Below, piece after piece: positions 56,268 to 64,000 of a stretch of 64,000 bases of DNA. The notes beneath the pieces are model-generated. The model was not told the DNA's origin. It saw only the letters and a list, made by a program, of their open reading frames with translations, and searched no databases. Origin of the DNA: Siphonodentalium dalli. Lineage: Eukaryota; Mollusca; Scaphopoda; Gadilida; Siphonodentaliidae. Position numbers and translations under genes: made by a program. The stretch is from contig CP136065.1 of the NCBI GenBank assembly GCA_032622095.1, positions 23,941,141 to 24,005,140 of the forward strand, in the 5' to 3' direction. The number at the start of each line of letters is the position of its first letter. The stretch's first letter is position 1.

Positions 56268-58110
56268 AGGTTTAGCCGGCGTTGCCCAGTTAAAAAAAAA
56301 CCCTCTGTGGTGGACATTTGGTGGGAATAAAGAATAATCTTGCTCAAAGTGTTACATGTATTCTCATAATTTGTATATCAAAATGGCAGCACAAAACGCC
56401 ATTCTTATACATAGGTAATAAGTAGCGCATCACCTTGTCGGAGTGATTGTCATTTTGTTTATCGCAATTAATTCGTCCCACAAATAAAGAAGTATTTATT
56501 TATTTTCAACTGCGCGTATTTCAAACGGTATAATTTTTTTAATCGTACAGTCGATGTTGTTGGAATTGACGTTTGTTTGTTTTTAGTATTTGTTATTGGG
56601 ATTAAAACATGAACATGGCTATCGGCGACTAAAACATTCTTATTAATATTAGTACCCCTCCTCTCTCCATCCCTGACCCCAAACGGCATATATTTAAACC
56701 ACGTCTCATCAAAACGCACCAATTTGGCGTCCTTCACTCACACGATTGGATTCCCCGTATCATGGAGAATATGTATCAATTTGGTGTAAATTGGTGCTTA
56801 AAATATTTTTTTTAGTCAATGTTGGTGCCCCTCTCCCCTCCGTGCACCCCTGACTCGAACGACGTCATATCATGGAGATGATTATGTACAAGTTTGGGGT
56901 AGAAATGGGCGACAAAAATATTTCATAATTTTGGCTGCCCCTACACCTTTTCTGCCCCTGACACTAACACCGTCACTTTAGAAAAATTAACCCGTACTAT
57001 TATATTCCTCATAAAAAAGTTACCCCTTTTAGACCGCTTTGGTGCCATCTAGTTGGTTCCCCGTGAGGTTATATAGAACACAGACAGACATTAACAAATA
57101 TAGGCACGAAATGTGGCGTCTTCAATCACGGACGTAAATGAGACATATACATCGCTGCTTCAATCCACACGATTTGATTCCTCGCATCATTATAGAAGAA
57201 CGCGTATGAAGTTGGTGGTGATTGACGCTAAACATATTTTTTTTATCAGTTTTGGTGACCATCCCTATATATCCCTGACTCAAGCGGCGCCACTGTTATG
57301 TCTATTGACATTTTAAACCACACAATTAGACTCATTTTGAAGATGACTATAAATAAAATTGGTGAAAATCGGCAACTAAATAAATTCGCATCAAAGTTAG
57401 TGCGTCCCCATCTTTCACCCAAACGGCACCAATTTGGCGTAATTAAACCACACGATTAAATTCCTCGTATTATGGAGAAGAATGTGTTATCAATTTTGTG
57501 GAAATCTGCGCTAAAATAATTTTATCAATGTTGGTGCCCATCTCAGTTCAGTTTAACCCTGACTCAAATGACGCCACTGTTCACAGCTTTAGGCCACTTT
57601 AGACTCCTGAGATCATGGTGATGATTATGTACAAGTTTGTGGTAATCGGCGACCTAACAAATTCTTATCAAATTTAGCGCTCCCCATCTATCATCCAAAA
57701 GGCACCAATTTGGCGTCGTTAAATCACGCGATCATAGGTGCATTGTACTATGGAGATAAGAAGAATGTATATACATTTGGTGAAAAAATGATGTTTTATC
57801 AATTGTCGTGCCCCTCCCCTGTTCCGTGTACCCCTGAATCCAATAGTTTCAAGCACCACCATCATGTTCCTCTTATATATCATGGAAATGATTATATGAG
57901 TTTGGTGGAAATCGGCGACAAAACTTTTCGCTGCCCTCCCCCTTTCTGCCCATGACAACATTATCTAACACCATTATCTTCCTCAAGTTATATCTGTTCG
58001 ACCCCTTTGCTGCCATGTTGAATTGTAGATGGTGCCCCATTAATTTGTATAGAACAGACAGACAGACAGACAAACATACAGGCATTTGCAAACATAGATA
58101 CAGATATATA
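56268..58110 (-). mobile_element. Helitron-like element with ~150-bp internal tandem modules
   Basis: Read on the minus strand it starts in a TATA-rich end, runs through GTCTGTCTGTCTGTTC and ends with AACTGGGCAACGCCGG, CTAAACCTGCTAG-T, i.e. a small GGC-AAC-GCC hairpin before CTAG. The interior has about eight degenerate modules with ACCAATTTGGCGTC, CACGATT(G/A), ATGGAGA(A/T)GA, TTGGTGCCC and CCCTGACTC(A/G)AA. The plan is that of 37780-38290 in the opposite orientation. Short frames inside are artefacts of the modules. Confidence 0.58.
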
Positions 58111-58162
58111 TATATATCTTAATCTCGTTTAAAGCTGTGATGGGATAAAAGCATGAGCACAT

Positions 58163-58688
58163 TAAAGATGGATTATCTCTTTAAATAACAAATTTGAAAT
58201 AGTTGCGCATTATAAAAATAATAAATATCAATTGAAGACCCCTGTCCGGAAAGGCTTCTATCAATTTTATTATGAAAGGAGATGATTAATTGGGACACTT
58301 TATTGTTCTATTTTTAGAACAGACCATTCAGGCGATACCATATAGCGATAGAGATCGTTAGGATTTTCCAAGAGCTAGGTACCGAACGTCAAATGTCCCA
58401 GATTGATTGATTGTATTGTTTTATTCCATATAGTTATAAGCGGTAATGAGTCTAATTAACGTTTATTTGTGACAAAATTACATAATATAATTTCTGGTCT
58501 ATGTTAACAGTAACCTCTATTGTTCGTTAGCTAAACAACCACACCTTTTTAGACCAGAACATTTTCGAAATAAAATCAATATTAATTGATAGAAGCATTT
58601 CCGGACAGGAGTCTTCGATTCATGTTTAAATATTTTATACCCCGGTAACTTTTTGGCACATGTTTACAAAAAGATAATCCATCTATAA
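58163..58688. mobile_element. TIR element, ~525 bp
   Basis: The left AGATGGATTATCTCTTT and right AAAAGATAATCCATCT termini are inverted. Inner arms pair CTGTCCGGAAAGGCTTCTAT with its inverse ATAGAAGCATTTCCGGACAG, and further TCAATTGAAGACC with GTCTTCGATTCA. The central ~300 bp are unique and carry no frame. Confidence 0.8.
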
Positions 58689-58906
58689 AGAAAATCAGTT
58701 GCGTGAACTGGAATGTGACTGAAATTCACTGAATGTTATCCACATGTGATGACACGATAAGCAGACCAGGGCCCATTTATTACGCCCCGACCCTCCGAAG
58801 GAGGATTCGGGAGTATATAGTGGAGACCCCCCCCCCCCCCTCCACCAATAACAAACATTTCACAACACAGCTCAAGTATCGATAGTCCAATTTCGATGTC
58901 CTTTGG
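58689..58906. other. Spacer with a 13-base C run
   Basis: Contains CCCGACCCTCCGAAGGAGGA and a C homopolymer near 58828; no element assigned. Confidence 0.5.
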
Positions 58907-61900
58907 GGTTACAATACACCAAATACAAATTAGTAGAGTGATTTCCCATGGCACTACCAAGCTAGGATCAGCATAAAAAAAATTCTGGCAGCTGAATGGT
59001 CAATGATACATGGATGAAAAGTGCACGAAAAAATGCACAGATGTGTTTCCCGTCGAGAAACATCAAATATAACCACATGGTAAATGGTTATGGCTGTACA
59101 AGTTGCGAATAATTTATGGGAGGTGTTTGTGTTTTTTTTCGATGTAATTTTTTTCTCACAATTTTAAGGGTAGTGTGACGTTTGTCAAGCTCCAGTGTGA
59201 TCTACCATGTTAACAAGTACTTTTTTGCACATTTCTGTGTGTCTAAAAGGACGTTCTTTAATTTCAAATACTCGTGCAGGGTCAAAGCTTTGCAGCGAAT
59301 ATAGGCCAGCGGGATTTGTTAACACTGAGGCCTATGTAAATCATTTGGTGTATTGTAACCTATAGTGAAAAATGGTCCTTTTTCAGATTTCTGCTCTGAA
59401 ACAAGTCCCGTGCTCATTACGCCCATGAAACAAATTGGAAACATAAAGAACGCGATACGACAGCTTATTTGGCGCCGGAGCCGTCCAAAAAAAATTACAA
59501 ATTTACCCCTCTGATGCTATTTCTGCTTCTCGTTGTAGAACCGAAAATTACCATTTTCGACCAATTTGTGGGCCCAATGGTGTCCCTTTAATGAATGTGA
59601 GCTGGCGTCCGACATCCTAGGTGAACGACAAGGCAGATTTTTCGGGTTTGGGCACGACATGAGAATAAAGCGTGACGTCAGATGGACCATACCCTAAAAT
59701 ATGATGCAAAATCGGACCCGATTCGGGTCAAACTAAGTTGAATTGCCCCTGTTAGATGACAGATTGACAAAAAAGCCTACCATGGACGTTTGCAGAAATG
59801 GTTCGACTATCCAACGCGCACAAATTTTGGCCAATAAATATATTCTTGTAACGGGACAATTTTGATTTTCTGTCGATTTTTTGCGAAAATTGTGTAGTTG
59901 CGTCCAATGTGAAACCTAAGTGCGCCCAATTCGCCTAGCGAATCGTATGGCATATTTTCTGGAAGTGGTATCTACAAGCTATCAGATCGACAACCTGTAT
60001 GTACATCGTCATTGTTTACTTTGCCAATATTCAGCTAAAATGAAAAAAAATTGACATTCAAGTCAAAGTATTTTTTTGGCAAATTCAGCTATGGGTGGTG
60101 ACTGAAAAGGGTTAATAAAGTAAGAAGACAGACATATTTCGAATCAAATTTATTTATTTTAACGTGGGTATATAAATGGACGCAATATAACATCATTTGG
60201 GCGACTTTCTTTACCTTCCAGTGATTCACTATAGGTTACAATACACCAAATACAAATTAGTAGAGTGATTTCCCCTGGCACTACCAAGCTAGGATCAGCA
60301 TAAAAAAAATTCTGGCAGCTGAATGGTCAATGATACATGGATGAAAAGTGCACGAAAAAATGCACAGATGTGTTTCCCGTCGAGAAACATCAAATATAAC
60401 CACATGGTAAATGGTTATGGCTGTACAAGTTGCGAATAATTTATGGGAGGTGTTTGTGTTTTTTTTCGATGTAATTTTTTTCACAATTTTAAGGGTAGTG
60501 TGACGTTTGTCAAGCTCCAGTGTGATCTACCATGTTAACAAGTACTTTTTTGCACATTTCTGTGTGTCTAAAAGGACGTTCTTTAATTTCAAATACTCGT
60601 GCAGGGTCAAAGCTTTGCAGCGAATATAGGCCAGCGGGATTTGTTAACACTGAGGCCTATGTAAATCATTTGGTGTATTGTAACCTATAGTGAAAAATGG
60701 TCCTTTTTCAGATTTCTGCTCTGAAACAAGTCCCGTGCTCATTACGCCCATGAAACAAATTGGAAACATAAAGAACGCGATACGACAGCTTATTTGGCGC
60801 CGGAGCCGTCCAAAAAAAATTACAAATTTACCCCTCTGATGCTATTTCTGCTTCTCGTTGTAGAACCGAAAATTACCATTTTCGACCAATTTGTGGGCCC
60901 AATGGTGTCCCTTTAATGAATGTGAGCTGGCGTCCGACATCCTAGGTGAACGACAAGGCAGATTTTTCGGGTTTGGGCACGACATGAGAATAAAGCGTGA
61001 CGTCAGATGGACCATACCCTAAAATATGATGCAAAATCGGACCCGATTCGGGTCAAACTAAGTTGAATTGCCCCTGTTAGATGACAGATTGACAAAAAAG
61101 CCTACCATGGACGTTTGCAGAAATGGTTCGACTATCCAACGCGCACAAATTTTGGCCAATAAATATATTCTTGTAACGGGACAATTTTGATTTTCTGTCG
61201 ATTTTTTGCGAAAATTGTGTAGTTGCGTCCAATGTGAAACCTAAGTGCGCCCAATTCGCCTAGCGAATCGTATGGCATATTTTCTGGAAGTGGTATCTAC
61301 AAGCTATCAGATCGACAACCTGTATGTACATCGTCATTGTTTACTTTGCCAATATTCAGCTAAAATGAAAAAAAATTGACATTCAAGTCAAAGTATTTTT
61401 TTGGCAAATTCAGCTATGGGTGGTGACTGAAAAGGGTTAATAAAGTAAGAAGACAGACATATTTCGAATCAAATTTATTTATTTTAACGTGGGTATATAA
61501 ATGGACGCAATATAACATCATTTGGGCGACTTTCTTTACCTTCCAGTGATTCACTATAGGTTACAATACACCAAATACAAATTAGTAGAGTGATTTCCCC
61601 TGGCACTACCAAGCTAGGATCAGCATAAAAAAAATTATGGCAGCTGAATGGTCAATGATACATGGATGAAAAGTGCACGAAAAAATGCACAGATGTGTTT
61701 CCCGTCGAGAAACATCAAATATAACCACATGGTAAATGGTTATGGCTGTGCAAGTGGCGAATAATTTATGGGAGGTGTTTGTGTTTTTTTCGATGTCATT
61801 TTTTTCACAATTTTAATGGTAGTGTGACGTTTGTCAAGCTCCAGTGTGATCTACCAAGTTAACAAGTACTTTTTTGCACATTTCTGTGTGTCTAAAAGGA

Positions 61901-62009
61901 CGTTCTTTAATTTCAAATACTCGTGCAGGGTCAAAGCTTTGCAGCGAATATAGGCCAGCGGGATTTGTTAACACTGAGGCCTATGTAAATCATTTGGTGT
62001 ATTGTAACC
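58907..62009. mobile_element. Composite element M-N-M-N-M with TTGG flanks
   Basis: M blocks of ~452 bp (58907-59360, 60234-60685, 61559-62009) begin GGTTACAATACACCAAAT and end with its exact inverse ATTTGGTGTATTGTAACC. Two N blocks of 873 bp (59361-60233, 60686-61558) separate them and look nearly identical. TTGG directly precedes the first M and directly follows the last, fitting a 4-bp target duplication of the whole. N begins TATAGTGAAA and ends TTCACTATA. I see no coding frame in M or N longer than about 100 codons. Either M are LTR-like direct terminal repeats with unusually good inverted ends, or the unit grew by unequal exchange. The superfamily is not assigned. Confidence 0.88.
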
Positions 62010-63042
62010 TTGGTATGCCGGTAGACCACCATTGTGGAATGGATGTCCACATGGTGCAAGCTTTGTTCGCACTTTTCCAGAGTTATGTCCCTTTGCTGGA
62101 CTTCGTGAAAACACGTCAACGCGTCCATAACTAACATTATGTTGTGGATGTGTTTATTTTTGGATTTAGTTGTCATTTGGCATGGTGATGACATGGTGAT
62201 GGCATGGTGATAGCACAGATCGTGGGAAATTATATCCACAAACTACGGCTTTCTCCCATTTCAGCTTGTACCGTGGGCATGGATAATCGGATTTGGTTGT
62301 GCTTTGGTGTATTGAAAGGATACCCACTTCTTGGATTTAGAAAAAAATCCATTCATTGCCCACTCTCTAAACTGAGCGTCGGGGGCATATGCCACTCTTG
62401 GCGTTGTATTTGTTTCCATTATGGACTCCGGTGCCATCCAGTCACACGAGATGCCACACAACTCTTTCGGAACTTCCCATACTCCACTAAATCAGGTGTA
62501 AAATGACCATGTACCTACCCCCAAAATATGGGACCCTGATCCATCAGGGTTGCGGGAGGGTCAACATATCTATCAAGATGAGAATGTGAGAAAAGCAAGC
62601 AGTTATTAAGAAGCATAATCGAGTAAATTGTTTGCACCACATGGCATTGTTTTTCAAGAATGTCAGTAACTTTGTGTTGTGAATAATTTATGTTTAACAG
62701 GTTATCCTTTTCTCTGTATGATGCTACAATTTTTATCACTTGACAAAGACGAGCAATTGTGATGGTTAATTTCAGACTTGAAGTTTATGAATCATTTCGA
62801 GACAATGCCTCTAAAAATGTTCATTTGAACTATGAAATGTAGAGTCTCAGTATTATACATAAATTCAAAAATAACGATTTGGCCGCGCGTAATGTTTTCA
62901 TCAATCAATGTGAGATAAGCGCGTATATATCTTTTCGCCAGATCTATAGATAGAAATGATGAATATACACCGAAGTAGAGAACAGCGATAAGTAAATCCA
63001 ACAAATGTGCGTTTTATCGCTCTATCCCGTTATACATATATC
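62010..63042. other. Unassigned intergenic sequence
   Basis: At 62040-62110 CTTTTCCAGAGTTATGTCCC and surroundings look like part of another dispersed repeat. The frames at 62204-62506 (+) and 62261-62461 (-) have no recognisable domain. Confidence 0.4.
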
Positions 63043-63150
63043 CCTTTCGTGACGGGAGCTGCGCTGAGGCATCACTAAAAATCATGTGCCAGTGCATTCT
63101 CTAATATATGCGAGTCGCCCATAGGGAGTCTCGCATATACATGTACCTTA
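63043..63150. mobile_element. Truncated P1 MITE
   Basis: CCCTTTCGTGACGGGAGCTG then CAGTGCATTCTCTAATATAT, GCGAGTCGCCCATAGGGAG and CTCGCATATA: one end and one hairpin of the P1 family, broken after the first palindrome. Confidence 0.7.
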
Positions 63151-63520
63151 CTCGTATTTAAATTAGCTCATTACTATTTTTCGCTCAGTTTTGAATTCGC
63201 AAACTTTGAATTCGCGCACCGTGCTGTGCGAATAAGCCTTATTTCTAAATCGCGACCATATTGGATCCATCCAGCCTCATTCAGCTCATTCAGTGCTACA
63301 GGTCAAAGTTCTGGAGGCGCATTCCATACAAAAGCTCCTTAATCTGTCATATATTTTGGAGCTGATGTCTGTATGTATGTATGTGTGTGTTATAGACTTG
63401 AAAACTGCTCGACCAATCCGACTCAAATTTGGTATGTGGCCTACGTTGATCCCGGGAACAATATGGACAGGTACAATTTCACGTCTGTGGAAATAGCCAC
63501 AAAAAGACATTCTATTTCGT
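63151..63520. repeat. Fragment resembling the flank of the Helitron-like repeats
   Basis: TGTATGTATGTATGTGTGTG followed by GACTTGAAAACTGCTCGACC and GACTCAAATTTGGTATG follows the same plan (simple repeat, then a conserved CGACC..CAAATTTGGTA segment) as 37800-37900. Confidence 0.45.
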
Positions 63521-64000
63521 CATAACATCACTTCCGGTATAAAATGAGATATGCTGGTGCGCAGGCGCCAATCACTTTTGCCTTTGTAACGCAAGGCGTA
63601 GGACGTTACCTTTATCGTCGTCCTCATTTATAGCCGCGAAGATAGTGAAATATATTAGTGCCTTGTCTTCGTATAAATTTATTGTATTTGCGGTTATCTA
63701 TTTACCGCATTTATTATTCGCACCACTTCCTTGTCTAGTGGACTGCGAATTAATAGCAATTCGCTGAGTATAGCGATTGCAATTGTCTTAGAGACTTTCT
63801 TTATGTACTGTCTCGAGTTGTGAATAACTCGTCGACAAACAATTTCTTGTGGTTACGTTAGTACCACGGAATAGTACATAATTAAAATAACTTACTTGCG
63901 ACTTCGTCTTGGTTAACTAGTTATTTTGATAGCGGCAATCTGGTTTGAGATTTGCTCGACTTGCCGTTTATCCGAAACAAAATGGCGGATGCCTTTTGTT
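63521..64000 (+). promoter_or_regulatory. Possible promoter and start of a transcription unit leaving the window
   Basis: CCGGTATAAAATGAG at about 63535 is a good TATA box, and an ATG at 63982 in the context AACAAAATGGCG begins MADAFC before the window ends. The intervening ~440 bp could be a 5' UTR or the long terminal repeat of a retroelement. There is too little sequence to decide. Confidence 0.3.

Noticed and set aside
56468-56737. 89-codon minus frame
   Set aside because: Lies across degenerate tandem modules of the Helitron-like element; similar pieces recur in neighbouring modules with stops.
62261-62461. 66-codon minus frame containing WMAPES, as in kinase activation loops
   Set aside because: No DFG, HRD or glycine loop nearby in any frame; a short chance match.

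Overview
The window looks like intergenic and intronic DNA from an invertebrate animal, most likely a mollusc or another lophotrochozoan. Small exons sit in large introns with GT-AG junctions, the background is AT-rich, and palindromic miniature transposons, Helitron-like elements and minisatellites are very dense. There are no operons, bacterial genes, rRNA genes or credible tRNA genes. The taxonomic call is inference from repeat style, not from a marker gene.

One gene can be assembled with confidence: the 3' part of CEP112 (centrosomal protein of 112 kDa, formerly CCDC46) on the + strand, bases 6306 to 30190. Ten exons join without a frame break into 343 codons of coiled-coil protein ending at a TGA. 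The C-terminal segments match the C-terminus of animal CEP112 in order. Eight of the nine introns are phase 0 and one is phase 2. Upstream exons are not in the window.

Layout. 1-5340: a 39-bp minisatellite of about 137 units, each carrying a consensus splice donor in the sense of CEP112. 5341-6305: spacer with a foldback element. 6306-6413: first visible exon. 7076-15890: a 44-bp minisatellite of about 200 units in the next intron. 16624-17668: two exons closely bracketed by foldback elements. 17669-23516: a large intron with a ~490-bp element, a short foldback and a 162-bp tandem array. 23517-30190: the last seven exons, with smaller minisatellites (23, 45, 25 and 52 bp) between them.

30191-64000 holds no gene I can support. 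It contains further foldback elements, two decayed LINE reverse-transcriptase fragments (38302-38617 minus, 42153-42695 plus), several copies of a GTCTCCGGTGGAGC-type repeat, a PIF/Harbinger-like element (45948-47434), a very uniform 37-bp satellite (49424-50765), Helitron-like elements (37780-38290, 56268-58110), a TIR element (58163-58688), and a composite M-N-M-N-M element with a 4-bp target duplication (58907-62009). A TATA box and a good-context ATG lie near the right edge.

The points most worth following up are the donor-bearing satellite and its possible origin at a CEP112 exon-intron junction, the foldback elements hugging the exons, the arm-to-arm covariation between copies of two foldback families, and the composite 3.1-kb element.
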